Of a DNA stretch of 64,000 nt, positions 48,701 through 60,100 are shown piece by piece. The notes below the pieces were generated by a model. It made no database searches. It was not told the DNA's origin and worked only from the letters and a program-made list of their open reading frames with translations. The stretch's first letter is position 1; every line of letters begins with the position of its first letter. Made by a program: the position numbers and the translations under genes. The stretch is taken from assembly GCA_027922465.2 (NCBI GenBank), contig BQMF02000050.1, positions 1,178,001 to 1,242,000 of the forward strand, written 5' to 3'. Origin of the DNA: Turritopsis dohrnii (lineage: Eukaryota; Cnidaria; Hydrozoa; Anthoathecata; Oceaniidae).

Positions 48701-51700
48701 ACAACTTTGAGGGTCTTGAGTTGGGATTTGTATTGTTATAGCAACAGGGATTATTTACTATTCCACTATAACCTCGATGTATTTTGTCCTCAGATAGAAA
48801 AATTGGAACGAAAGATGGCCGAACTTGCATACATAAAGAAATATTCTACAGACTATTTCAATTCCAAATCTGGTAATGGATCACTAAACTTCCATTCTCA
48901 ACACCCTTACTACAACAGACTGATTGAATGTAAGTATAATGTTGTCCTTTCATGTCACATTTTAGTTGTTTTATCGATTCCTTCTTATATTTCAGATTTT
49001 CTTATATATTTTTAACACAGGACCCATTATGACAACACAAAAATTTGTAGATTATGTATACAGTACTGCCATCAGGTAGCCTAACATCGTGTATCGTGTA
49101 TCATGCGTGTCACGCACGATCCCTGATATCATCATGAAATAAAAATTTTCATGTATCGTGTGCTCCACGATAAATCATGTACAATCCGATCGTGATAATC
49201 ACGAAACATTATCGTGTGGTTCATGATGCCTTACAATAACACATTAATTGTTTTTATTGTTCTTTTTGTAATTCGTAAAAAAAAAATCTTTTTCACGCGA
49301 TTGATTTATATATAAAAAATCTTCACTGATAATGGGAATTAAATTAAAATTAACTAACAGTAAGATGAAAAAGTCTGGAAAGTTTGCAAACGTTTTGGGT
49401 TTTTAACATTTTTAACTGGTTAGTTGGGACGTTGTGTTTTTATGGAATCGGCAGCCTTAAGAAGATGAAAAATTTTAAACACACTAACAAAATTGTTATT
49501 ACTTTTTAAATTTTACCAGTGTCTTTCATTGTTTTTATTTTTAAATACATTCTGAGAAAAACAACTGATGGATTCAAATGATCATGAAGAGAACACATAG
49601 CCCTCCCGCGCTGAACATTTCGATTAGTGGAAAACCGACTTTGAAATTGTTGTTGTTTGTTCGAGCCGTTTCCTTAATAAATGTTATCTCCATAATAATT
49701 GTAACTCTACGTTTTTATGTGTCGAAGGTTTTTGTGTTCGCATACACAACAGAACTATTTGAAAATTTTGATGTGTTTATCGAAAATCAATTACTAGCGA
49801 AGGGTTTAGTTCTAAACTTTTCTTACTTCCGAAATAATGAGTTTTTAGTTTTAAAAGTTCGATTCATTTCTTACAGATTGTTTGGAACATTTTTGGGAAA
49901 AATATAAATGTATGAAAACAATTCTGTTCCCAGAGCTTGCTTTATTTCACACACATTATTTGACTAGAAAATATTTACAAAAACTATTTATAAAAACTAT
50001 TTACAAAATCTATTCACAAAAATATTTACAAATTACTACTTTTCTTTCTTCGACCGACTTCGTTAATGGCTTCTTTACATCGTTTCCAGGCCTGCTCCTC
50101 GTCTTTTGCACTCATGGCATTCCACTGAAACACTTGCTCTCGTATCTTGGCAAGCTTTTCTGGATCCAAAGCTTTTTTTCTTTTGGCTCCAGTACAATTA
50201 CTTTCCGCCAGTTCCTCTTCACTGAAGACTGCCACAGCAAGATTTTTTGCAAAGTTCATCACAGACAATGATTTGTACGAGATTTTTTGAACATCTGCAT
50301 ATGAAAGGTTCCAGTTTCCGACATCGCTAGATAGCGAAGATATTTCTTCGCTTATTGGAAGATGAGACTTGCTACGGAAGGAAAGACTTGGATCATCAGG
50401 CGAAGATATTTGTGTGTGGCTTGCGAAGGAAATAGGATTTGCAGTTGTTGTTGTTGTTGTTGTCGTTGTTGTTTTGGCGGGTGATGAAGTTATAAAGTCT
50501 ATCTTCTTAGGGGGGAGGAAGCGTTTTGGCGGTGAGGCGTAAACAACTTTGTTTGCATCCAAGAGAGTTAACTTCCCTATTATTCGTTCTTGATTTCCCA
50601 CAAGTTGATGAAGCACTCCTTGTAAATAAATATTGTTCGCTTGAATTTCGTCTATTCTTTCTTTTAGCCGAGCATTTTGTTGCACCAGTACAGATACCAT
50701 CCAGTTGGTGTTATTTTGGATTTGCGCGATTTTCTGTGGTTGTTCAGATTCAACCTGAAAAATAAACAAATTTCGTTTCATCAAATTGCCCAAGAGAAAA
50801 TCAGATCTGCAAGATAGCCAGTACATTTAGAAAAAAAGACTTACAGAAAAATCTATCGAACATTCTTTAGGAGTTTCAAGTAACGGAGTTTTACTTAAAT
50901 CATCCTCCAGTAATTCGCTTAAATAACTTTCTTTTCCAAGGAGATTATCCACCATTTCAACATTATTAAGTTCATGGCTGTCGGTAGTTATATCACTTTC
51001 TAAAGCAAATTTTTCAGACGATCTTTCATTGTCTTGGCAGTTGTTGTCGGGTGAAATTTCTTCGTTCGTCCAACACTCGATATCGTCATTCTGCACGGCC
51101 GATTCATGACTGTTATTGATATTTATACCGTTTTCACCGACCTTTCCATGAACAATCATTGACGCCTATTAAATAAATCAAATTAAGCTATGTTAAACAT
51201 TTTATAACACCAGGAAATATCATAACATATGTCAAGACAAGATTAAAGTGAACATTAAAGATACAGTGGAACCTCTAATAGCGGTCACTTTGTGGGACCC
51301 AGCTTAGTGGCCGTTGCATTAGAGGTGACCGATGTATGGAGGTTTCATATGAATATACTTTTTTTATCAAAAAGGCTGGTCGGGAGAGGTGGAAGGGGCA
51401 TAAAGAATGATTCGTGATCAAAATAAACACAACATTATTGAGCATAAGTGCTTCAAGTCGTTGTGTGACAATATTCAAAGCACTTACTATAAGTGCTTCA
51501 CAAAAGTTGTTCAAATCATCTACAACAGATAAGGCTGCTTGACTTGACTTTATTTTTGTAAATAATCATTGTAAATAACAATTTTTTTTATTTCTCCTCT
51601 CATTTGCTTGCATAAAGATTTTTTTTGACCGTTGATAGAGGTAAAATTAGACATTGGGACAATAGAAAGTGGCCGTTTGGCCGTTGATTGGAGGTGACCG

Positions 51701-54700
51701 ATGTATGGAGGTTTTTTTATAAGAGTTTGACAATAAATTCGGCAGGGACTGCTTTTTCTGGCCGCTTATCAGGAGGTGACCGATCTATGGAGGTGACCAT
51801 TAATAGAGGTTCCACTGTATCTAAAAAAAAGTATTTTCAGGGAAAAAAATATATATTGTTTTCAAACGAATCAAACAACGTTTGAGATCCTGGCGAAAAA
51901 TAATAAAAATACAGAGTCGTTATGGTTCTTACCAGCTCTTTAACTACGGTCCCTTTCGACGTTTTTTGTTTTTGTGGAGTATGTTTAACATCAGTTTTTC
52001 GCTTTTTTTGTCTTGTTTTTGTGTCTTTCGTTTGTTTCTTTCTTTTTTTCCCGATGTTCATTATTTTCTTCAAAGCCTCATCATCCTCATCATCATCGCT
52101 TTCCTTTTCGTTAAATTTATTACTGTTTTGAGGGTCAGAGAAGTACTCGTCCAGCTTTTCTTCTAGATAGATTTTGTTATCTAAAATAAGAAAATCAAAA
52201 TTATTTAATTTATTAATTGATATTGAAGAAACGCAAAAAAATTGTGAAAAACTCTACTGTCTAATAAGTTACACTTACCACTTAATTCTATAATCTCGCC
52301 AAATTCGATTTTTTTATCCAACTTTACTTCTACCTCCAACCCAATCTGCTGGCAACCATTCTTCACCAATTTCATTGGTAAAATCATTAAAGTTTTATCA
52401 CTTAAAATAAAAAAGACCATAACGGTACGATTTCAATAATTGTCTGACAGACATGGTTAGTTATGAAAATAACTGTTCGTAAACTATTTTGTGAATATGA
52501 TAATTGATAATTTAAGATTTTGCTAGCTGGATTGCTGTAAGTGAACTGTAGAAATATGAGAAATAACACTTCAGATATTTTTCCGATACAAAGAAGAACA
52601 TAGCCGTGACCTGGGTACAAGCAATGCTTATAAATGCGAAAAACCATAGCGTTAAAATCTCACACCAAGTCTACCGACAATAAACAGAGAATATTTATGA
52701 ATAAAATTTTTGACACTTTCCTAGACTGACGGTATGTTAATGTAATGTAATTAGGGCGCTTCACTTCAAAATATCTGAAGGTGTTATGTTTTTTCTTGCA
52801 TTTCTATGGTTTACCTAACACAAACTGCCGAATTTATTTGTGACATTTTTAGAACATAGTTATGAGCAAAGTTATTAAAAACAGTAGCAGTAGGCTGTAA
52901 TTCACCTGTTATACAAATGCTTTTGAAAGCTTAGTGTACTTTAAGGATAGTCAATACCCTCCTAAGCACAATTTCAGTTTTTCCCTGATAATTAACCCAA
53001 AAAAACACTTCTTAAGAAAACAACAAAAATCAAAAGTATTTGTTGAATAAAACATCTTGTGAAAATTTGAGCTTGTTTGGATGTATATTGAAGAAGTTAT
53101 AAGGTTTTTAAAATTTCCAAGTTTGTTTAAAAATGACGTCACAACTCCCTTTTCGTTGCTTCGTGTTTTTTGTTTTTTTTTCATGCATATTTCAAAACAT
53201 TTTTTGTATAATTGTAATTTACAATGGCTTATTGTCAAGCTTTGGGTGCAACAATAAGTGAGCGAAAACCAAATGAGATTCCCACAATAAAAACAAGACG
53301 CCTGTGATGTATATGTTTTTTCTATGACAGCTTGTGATTTCTGTATAGAGAAATACTTCGCATCTCAACAAATCGTGCGTACATTGAAAAAGAAATTTTC
53401 ATGAATTCGTCATGCTTGCCAATTTTACTCACAAAATAGTAAGAAGAAAAACTAATTTATTATGCATACTTTTGTAAACAAGAATATTTTGAAAAGACCA
53501 GACAGAATATAATTTCAAAGCAACTTCCTTTGACGTCAGAAATAGAAATTTTAATGTGTTTGAGGGAAGAAAAGGTCAAGAAAACATCTTCGTTATTCGA
53601 AACGGTGAGATACATTCAGGGAAACAAACATTTTTTTATCGCAATTATATATTTAAATTCAATTTGCATTCTTTTACAAAAACCTTTGTAAATCTAAGTA
53701 ATGCTTCGCAAAAGTCAACAAAAAATTCGCCTTAGAGACAGATTTAATGACTTTATCTCATTCGCAATCTCATTCGCCTGGTAGTTCAAATCATCTGAAC
53801 TATTAAATCGAAAAGCAGTTTGCTCGTTCACGCCAGCACAGCGAATGAAGTGGAAACCCACCTTTAAAAAACATTTATACATCACCGGGCGTGCCCTTCT
53901 CTAAGTTTTCGACGTTGTAAATAATGTACAAAAAATTATTGAATTGATAAATTAATCATTAACAAACACTCACGATATAACTATTTCATGTATAATTACG
54001 TAGCGAAGGAATACCGCGATCCTTATGTTGTGTAAAAATGCGATCGCAAGAACGTTTTCTCTTACTGAACATGCATGGATTTGTAAATTTCATTTTTAAA
54101 AAGAGAACTGCGGCCATGAGTTACAATATAAACAGAATTTGTAAGAAATTAAACTTTAATCGTGAAAGTATCGAGATTTTAATGAATTTCCTGATGCATC
54201 GTGATCACCATGAACCTATCATGATGACCACGATCAATCATGATTATAATAGTGTTTAATTCACAATCATGATTGTCACGATTGGATCGTGAATCGTTAG
54301 TGTCATGCAGGATACACGCTCACGATGTAAGGCTTCCTGATGGCAGTACTGTATATTTCTTATTTTTGATTTGACATATTAAAATATTCGTAAATAAATA
54401 AATAAAATAAATAAAAAATTTCAACTTCTATTTAAGCTTTCCGTTGTTAGATTGATTATTCTGTAACGGTGTCAAGTTCTATGTAATGGAAGATCTGTTG
54501 TGTTAAATCATTTTTCCCTTACAGTGTTACCTTTTATGTAACAAAAGAGCTTTGTTGTGGTAAGAAGTTCTGTCAGTTTCATTTCGCCGTTGTTTTTTAG
54601 TATACGGTCCTCCCGAAGAACAGGTTCAGAAAAAGGTTTCTATGAAAGATGGTCTACTTGGTAACTATCTCTAGTAATGTGATGTTTGTTTTGGTTTTGT

Positions 54701-56427
54701 TGTTAATTCTGCTGTCTGTTTTTTCGGTTGCTTTAGAATTAATCTTTAAATTTCCTGATCGTAATGATAAAGCTAGTGTGCAGAAAAAATTTCCAGGTAT
54801 GTACGTAGAGTTATTAAAATATAATTGAAATGAAAACAGACATTAAGAAGCAAAATCATCCCACAAGAACTTGTAAAAATACAGATTTTAAGGGATGGGT
54901 TATACCAGGACATTTGGCTTGTTCATTGGTAATCAGGTTACAATCACACCTATGTTTAAAACTGCCTTATAAGACAGTTGAAAGCTTAAGAAATCAGAAT
55001 GCTCATGAAGATGGCAAAGTGACTTAAACGCAAGCTATGTTTTCTTTGTGGAATTCATTTAGAATTAGAGATATAAGGTGGGTATAGAGGGGTTTCCATT
55101 TGTGACATGGAAAGCGAAAAGGGACCATTTGCATATTACGCGTAATTTTATTTTTCTTACGGCATAAGAAATTTATTTTTCGTGATTTTTTTTCGCTTTC
55201 CATGTCACATTTAAAGTCTAGGTATGATGGAGGTCCACCAGTGATATTTTCCAACTTTGGCAATAATGGTGGAGAATACTAAAATACATTTTTAACTACT
55301 TTTACAAAACCCATTCAACCATCAAGTTTTAAGCAAATCATTCCAGAAACAAAGTAGATTTTCTTGACATTGAAGTTATCTGCAGAGAGTGAAAACTTCT
55401 CAAACCTACAGACCAATACTTAAAGCCAACCTCTTGTCATCCATCTTGATTCATTTATTTATGTATTAAAGCATAATAACTGTTACACCATCCGAATTAT
55501 TATAATAAAAATTTACTACATAAAATGAACAACTGTTATAATGATTGTCAACTGTTTAGTTGACTTCAATAGACAGTCTAGACTTTATAATTATATGAGT
55601 TGATTATTGATTATTATATTATATTATATTTATTTTCAGGGACGATGACAATACAACAGTTGAAGGGATTTTTACAAAGACAATATAAAGTTCCACATTC
55701 TAAACAAATTTTATCTTACCTTGATAGAAAAGTGAGTAAAAGTATAAGGCCACCTAAAATTAATCATTCGTTCATAGTCATTTTTTATGCAAAAATCTTG
55801 ATGCGGGATGCGGTGATTATTTGATTATTTTCCATTTTTATTTTTATTATTACTCCTTTTAAAAACTTGTTATTTATAAAATACAGAACATAAACTAATG
55901 GGTTTTTCAAGGGCGCTTAGTGCATTCTGTAAACAAATTTGACATTCCATGAAGTTAACAAAAGTATTATAAACGCGTGACAATATTCAGAACAGAAAGT
56001 TCATTGGTATTTTTTTAAAGCCGTTGGTGAAAAGCTTATCGACAATTTTTGGTTATGCAGTTTATGAACGTTTATATCGTTTTTCGATTTTACCTCTCCA
56101 AGATTATATTGGTTACTTCGCAACAATAAAAGAAGAAAAATCCTATTTTTTCATGGTTTTATAGCTTTAGAAAAATAATCAAACTCAATGCGCAATTATT
56201 GAATTTTAATTCTGAATGTGCGCGGAAGACTATGAACGAATGATTAATTATAGGTGGCCTAATTGCCTAATTTTAAAAAATTATCATTTTTATATTAATT
56301 AAGCCCTAATGCTCTGCTGTTTTTGTTTTCTTGACAGAATAATAGAGAGATAAATCTGGATGACAATATGAAGCAGCTAACATATTTCTCTGTGACATCA
56401 GGAGATACGATTTTTGTTCGATTCTGA
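39725..56427 (+). CDS. TBCE: TBCE, tubulin-specific chaperone E (17 exons)
   Basis: Cofactor E captures alpha-tubulin and works with cofactors A-D in assembling and dismantling alpha/beta-tubulin dimers in the cytosol. Exons: 39725-39824, 43477-43558, 43702-43887, 44991-45079, 45351-45450, 45937-46042, 46610-46683, 46770-46866, 47734-47789, 47935-47990, 48334-48409, 48488-48561, 48794-48929, 54601-54660, 54737-54796, 55640-55731, 56338-56427. They give about 511 residues (human is about 527). The N-terminal CAP-Gly domain shows [20 protein letters not shown] and GKHNG. Leucine-rich repeats follow ([37 protein letters not shown]). The C-terminal ubiquitin-like domain has [11 protein letters not shown] and ends GDTIFVRF before a TGA. 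Intron 6 starts with GC (CAG|GCATGG), and exons 8 and 9 do not join in frame at their obvious sites; see findings. Poly(A) signals AATAAA lie at 56584 and 56768. Confidence 0.94.
40344..41065. mobile_element. CAG-ended TIR element with GTGCAC words
   Basis: The left end CAGGCCTTTCCATGAA is inverted as TTTCATGGAAAAGCCTG at the right. The near-ends contain GTGCAC/TGCAC words (for example 40366-40372 and 41030-41045). The interior (40590-40830) matches the interior of the 9015-10425 element, including GTTGCTAGGGAG. Flanks CCTAAG/CCTAAA may be an imperfect target duplication. It lies in TBCE intron 1. Confidence 0.7.
41473..42817. mobile_element. TTAA-flanked TIR element (piggyBac/Kolobok-like)
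   Basis: The left end AGGGGAATCAAACCC and right end GGGTTTGATTCCCCT are inverted, flanked by TTAA at 41469-41472 and 42818-42821. TTAA duplications are typical of piggyBac and Kolobok elements. No transposase is recognised. It lies in TBCE intron 1. Confidence 0.75.
44015..44644. mobile_element. TTAA-flanked MITE with GGTTTCCACTATGA ends
   Basis: The left end AGTTTGGTTTCCACTATGA and right end TCATAGTAGAAACCAAGC are inverted, with TTAA at 44011-44014 and 44645-44648. AGTTAACTTGAGCT-like words recur near both ends. A (GT)n run lies at 44256-44270. It lies in TBCE intron 3. Confidence 0.7.
45620..45762. mobile_element. Mariner/pogo-like MITE, family P, copy 3
   Basis: Starts CAGTTGAATCTCTATAATTC and ends GAGAGAGTTTACTG, with TA on both sides (45618-45619 and 45763-45764). 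The start resembles pogo/Tigger ends (CAGTTGAACCTC). It lies in TBCE intron 5. Confidence 0.7.
46974..47588. mobile_element. Repeat unit bounded by ~50-base direct repeats
   Basis: TTGTGCATCC..CTTTTATTTTAGAGAGTGATATATTTA occurs at about 46988-47025, and again with small changes at 47550-47588. The sequence between is less AT-rich than its surroundings and unlike the rest of the intron (GCGATATCTCCGCAACGG at 47327). The TATATATAATAC start resembles Helitron-type repeats, but no Helitron end structure was confirmed. It lies in TBCE intron 8, exactly where the exon frames fail to join. Confidence 0.5.
49968..50034. repeat. ATTTACAAAAACT minisatellite
   Basis: Five imperfect units of about 12-14 bases (ATTTACAAAAACTATTTAT...). 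They lie between the poly(A) signal and the stop codon of the antisense BEN gene, so in its 3' UTR. Confidence 0.7.
50026..52420 (-). CDS. BEN-domain protein, 479 aa, four exons, nested antisense in TBCE intron 13
   Basis: Exons in transcript order are 52420-52279, 52180-51933, 51165-50845 and 50754-50026. Their lengths (142, 248, 321, 729) total 1,440 bases: 479 residues plus a stop, with every junction in frame. Donors read GTAAGT, GTAAGA and GTAAGT, and acceptors end TTTTAG, TTAATAG and TTTTTCAG. Residues about 50-130 are acidic then lysine-rich, and about 130-237 are acidic and polar. About 245-300 look like a coiled coil ([20 protein letters not shown]), followed by a run of ten threonines. 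About 385-450 resemble a BEN domain: aromatic/serine start, [19 protein letters not shown], then [20 protein letters not shown] domains bind DNA and often act in repression. A poly(A) signal on this strand lies at 49951-49946. The gene sits wholly inside a TIR element (49061-54351). The start ATG at 52420 is the first in the exon, but a further upstream exon is possible. Exact BEN assignment is by pattern memory. Confidence 0.72.
50443..50475. repeat. GTT microsatellite coding for poly-threonine
   Basis: A (GTT)n run on the + strand. On the minus strand it reads as ACA/ACG codons within the BEN protein, giving ten consecutive threonines. Confidence 0.85.
51264..51817. mobile_element. Pogo/Tigger-like MITE nested in the BEN gene intron 2
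   Basis: Starts CAGTGGAACCTCTAATAGCG and ends TAATAGAGGTTCCACTG, with TA on both sides (51262-51263 and 51818-51819). CAGTGGAACCTC is a classic pogo/Tigger-type terminus. GGTGACCGAT.TATGGAGGT words recur near 51325, 51693 and 51775. It fills most of the intron 51166-51932. Confidence 0.8.
52421..54030. other. 5' flank of the BEN gene inside the element, nothing recognised
   Basis: AT-rich sequence with scattered short open frames (for example 52951-53238 on the minus strand), none resembling a known family. It should contain the BEN gene promoter and possibly untranslated exons. Confidence 0.35.
54797..56337. other. TBCE introns 15 and 16, nothing recognised
   Basis: Introns flanking the exon 55640-55731. 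The region 55100-55210 contains an imperfect inverted pair (GTGACATGGAAAGCGAAAA and TTTCGCTTTCCATGTCAC) that may be a small TIR element of about 110 bases. Otherwise only AT-rich sequence. Confidence 0.4.
55098..55209. mobile_element. Small hairpin element with GTGACATGG ends
   Basis: The left end GTGACATGGAAAGCGAAAA at about 55110 is inverted as TTTCGCTTTCCATGTCAC ending at about 55207. The interior carries TTACGCGTAATTTT and TTACGGCATAAGAAATT words. It may belong with the GTGAC-ended elements, although the flank TTT/ATT does not give a clear AAAT duplication. Confidence 0.45.
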
Positions 56428-57103
56428 ACGTCAGCTAGTTTCCATTGGATACGTTAATGCTCCAGTCATGATAACCAGAGTGGTTTTCATACTTTGATGA
56501 CGGAAGATTATGCTATGGGATTGTGAGAAAGAAAACGAAAGGATCTATTCAGTGTTCTTTCCAGCTGTAGATTTGGAATTAAAAATAAAGACTCTTCGTA
56601 TGGACCACTTGTGATCGAGGAGAATTTTCAAGCCTTACTGCTAATCATTTAACCTAAATGAAATCCGTTCACTATAAGGAACTGTCTTCGGTTGAGACTG
56701 AGTGCCACTAAGATGTCCTCTCTTGAGGAGTTTGATTGTTTTTTGGAATACTGAAGTGTAGAATAGAAATAAAAGAATCTTATTTTTAACAGCATTGACT
56801 ATTTGATTTTTGTTAATTCACAAATCTGTTGTTAACAAAATATTCTATATGGTTGCAGATTGTTGTTATAATTTGATTGCGAGTGTTGAAAGACACGGCC
56901 ATTACTTATCACATCCTTTCAATCTCTCAGATCAACAATGCTTCATATTTTTATCCCATACACCTTCCCTTAAGAGAATTCTGTTATCTGAAATTTTATT
57001 GCTTACCAAACTGCTAACACCATTAAATTGTTGCCTTCTGTGTAAGTCATTCTATTAACTACTTTATAGTTATATAGAATTATGAAAATAAAAACAAGTT
57101 GCC

Positions 57104-60100
57104 ATGGAGATTCAGAAAAATGGTAAGGTCAATGCAGATTATGATAGCATTAAGAAGTGTTTCTCAGCTGTTTCTTTATAAGAGCAATTAAGTAATATAA
57201 GGAAAGCGTTTCTCCCTTATGTTTGTCTGCTGTTACTAAGTGTATGTTGATGATATTCTCTTTTTTTAGTACAATTCACATATGAGGAATTACTTGCTCA
57301 AAACAAATCCTTATCTGAACAGTTATTACAAAGTCAAGTATGTATAAGTTTCATATTGTTGTAATAAAGTGTGAATATTCGAAAGCTAAAAATTATCTCA
57401 TACCTCTTCTTTCATACATTTCAAGCATTTTAAGTGATTTTGGTGATTTTGGTACTGGGGCAATTCTTGCTTACAGTGTCTGAGGATTTTAAGGATCGAA
57501 AATAAATTGAAAGTAAGTTTGATCTTTTTATAAGGTAGATAAAGATTTCGTATGGAACCTGTGGAAGTCTTTGCAAAATGAGAAACCGGATGTGACTGAT
57601 GCAATCAGCAAAGTTGTTGCAAGGTGAAACATGACATTATATTGTGTCTTTTTTTTTTTTAAATCACTCACCCCACTCAAGGCTGAAGCCACTACAAGGA
57701 GTGGGGCTACATATTCCAGATGTTCAATCATAGCATTAATCTCCCCGACTAGCCTTCATTTTCCCCGAAATACATCAGGCAATCCAGCTAGTTGCAGTAC
57801 CTCCAGGAGTCGTGACTTTTTCAACACCCAACCTCAGTGGGGTTTGAACCCTCAATATTGGATTCCTAAGCTCAATGCTTTAACCACTAAGCCACTATTT
57901 TAATTTAGTTTTACTAATATAATTTCTTGGTTGTCTGTAGTCTTTTTTGTCTTGAACAGAAGTTCCTTTGATATTTTTCTTGATTTATAATGGAACAAAA
58001 GTGTTTGTATCGTGTTTATCATATTCTCTGATTACAAAACTTGTTAGCGTAAATGTAATAATAAATGTTAAATATGTTGATGTGGTTATTTTAGGAAAAT
58101 TTCGATCTGGTGTTACTACTTAAATGAGGCTTCATTTAGAGTAATATTTCAGAGCATTTATGAGATTTCTTAAGGGTCTTTTGAAGCAGAGGTCAGAGTT
58201 CAAGTAATCCAAGGAGAGTTCCTTGAAAGAAATTGAAAGGCTTTCTTTGAAGTAATGTTTGAGATCATTACGAGATTCCTTTGAAAGCAGAGTTCAGAGT
58301 TCAAGTAGTCCGAAAAGGAAAGAAATTCTGATAAATATCAAGACTGAAACAAAATGCTTGTATGTAATTATCCAAATACAATTTAAAAGTTGTTTCACTT
58401 ATCGCGAATCTTCGAACATCAACATAATGTTTCTATACTAAAACAAAGGCATAATATAATTTTTGTAAATAAAAAGGTATCTTAAACAAGTTCCAAAGTG
58501 CCCCAGTGAAAGCTCAAATGTCCAATATAATGTTGCTTTCCTGTCTCTTTTCTATAAAATACTTTCATGAGCATTGTTCAGATGACTTGCATCAACTGAC
58601 CCCTTCTCCTAAGACTTTCTCTCGTCTCTCTTCAAATTCTCATCCTTTGACTGTTCAGGTCCCAACATGCCATAAAAACTTTTATTCATCTAGCTTTTTC
58701 TCTCGGACTGCTCGCCTCTGGAATTCTCTCCCTTATAGTTGTTTTCCTGCTGAGTATGATCTGCAATCTTTTAAATCCAAGGTTAACTGCCACCTTGCTC
58801 TGTCTTGTCTTGTGTCTTGTTTTGTGTTGTGTTGTCTTCCATGCACTTTTAGCTACTACCTTTTTATGGGAAGATTGAGTTTAAAAATAGTTTGAAGGGA
58901 GGCTGCGGTCCAGGGTCTAGAGGAGAACTTTGCTTATTCTCCAGAACTTGCTGAGAATTATCTTCGAATTTAATATACCAAAAATATGACTATACTCGTC
59001 CACAGAACTACAGAAATGAAATTGAAAATGTTTCCTAAATCCCTTTGAGTTTCAAATTGATAAGATTTGAGTTTCCACTACCGTTATACGGTTGTAGAAA
59101 CGTGCTTGGAAATATGCCTGCCAATGACTATATTGCATTTCTTAATTCATTAATGTTTATTTTTACATAGTATTATGAATTTTAATCTTCCAGGGAACAA
59201 GAGAAGTCTGATGCCAAAGATCTGAAGATCTTGAATATTTTAAAGCAAAAAGATGATCAACTTCAAACACTACAAGAGGTTTTCAAAGACCCTTTTTGAT
59301 TATCAAAGATGCTCCATTATCTAGAAACTAGTTGCCTTCCTTTTAAAATAACCAGGGTGTTTATTGTTGTGCAAAACGTTTATAGATATCTGCTGACAAT
59401 CAAACACAGTTGAAGCATGCTAATGAAAGGTGATTTCCATTTGAGAAAACTATATGGTAGCTGCTAAAAAGAGTATTTGGATCAGAAATCATGTTTCCCC
59501 AATGTATGTTTTTAAAACATCTGTTTATAAAGTATACTAAAGGAATAACATAACTCTTTTCCAGGCTATCTGAGTTATTGGTTGGAAAATCTATTGCTGA
59601 TGATAAACTCCTTGAATATGATACGGAGCGGCAGGCATTTGAATCAAAAATTGAACATCTACAAGACGTTGTATGTTTATTAGTCATCAATATCTATAAA
59701 AAAAACATGTGTTAGTGACATTTTTAATGATGTTTCTTTAGATCAAAATGAAAGAATCACAGGAGGCGTTAACAGAGAAGGACTTAAATGAGAAACTTTT
59801 GGAGTTGAAAAATACAAATTCAGGTTCGATGAATGTGTTGTAATTCGGATATTGCTGTCTCCTACAATTTTTAAGGGATCTTTGTTGAGTTGTTGGGGAA
59901 ATACTGTTCAGATTATGATCAAGCTTTACAAATTGCGGCATTTGATATTTAGCTAACATGAGGTATTGTTCATGCTGCCTTTACAACACTGGAACTCCTG
60001 TGTAATTTGAAAATTAATTACAGATTTAAAATAATTTCAGATTGTTAACTTATATTCTATAGATTGATTTTGATTTTGCTTTGTGAAATTTAAGGAAATT

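Larger units (their letters stand above)
49061..54351. mobile_element. 5.3 kb TIR element carrying a BEN-domain gene
   Basis: The left end CAGTACTGCCATCAGG at 49061 is inverted as CCTGATGGCAGTACTG ending at 54351, and similarity continues inward (AGCCT.ACATCGTG). TATA lies on both sides (49057-49060 and 54352-54355), so the duplication is TA or TATA. Both subterminal regions are arrays of ATCGTG/CACGAT words (49086-49215 and about 54198-54330). The only convincing gene inside is the minus-strand BEN-domain gene at 50026-52420. No transposase was recognised. The element lies in TBCE intron 13 (48930-54600), and a smaller MITE is nested at 51264-51817. Confidence 0.8.

Noticed and set aside
49578..50271. 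+ strand open frames opposite the BEN gene's last exon and 3' end
   Set aside because: They overlap the intact antisense BEN exon and minisatellite; best explained as shadows.
53899..54259. Possible transposase-like frame near the right end of the BEN element
   Set aside because: The 73-codon frame has no recognisable motif and runs through the ATCGTG word array, which accounts for its odd composition.
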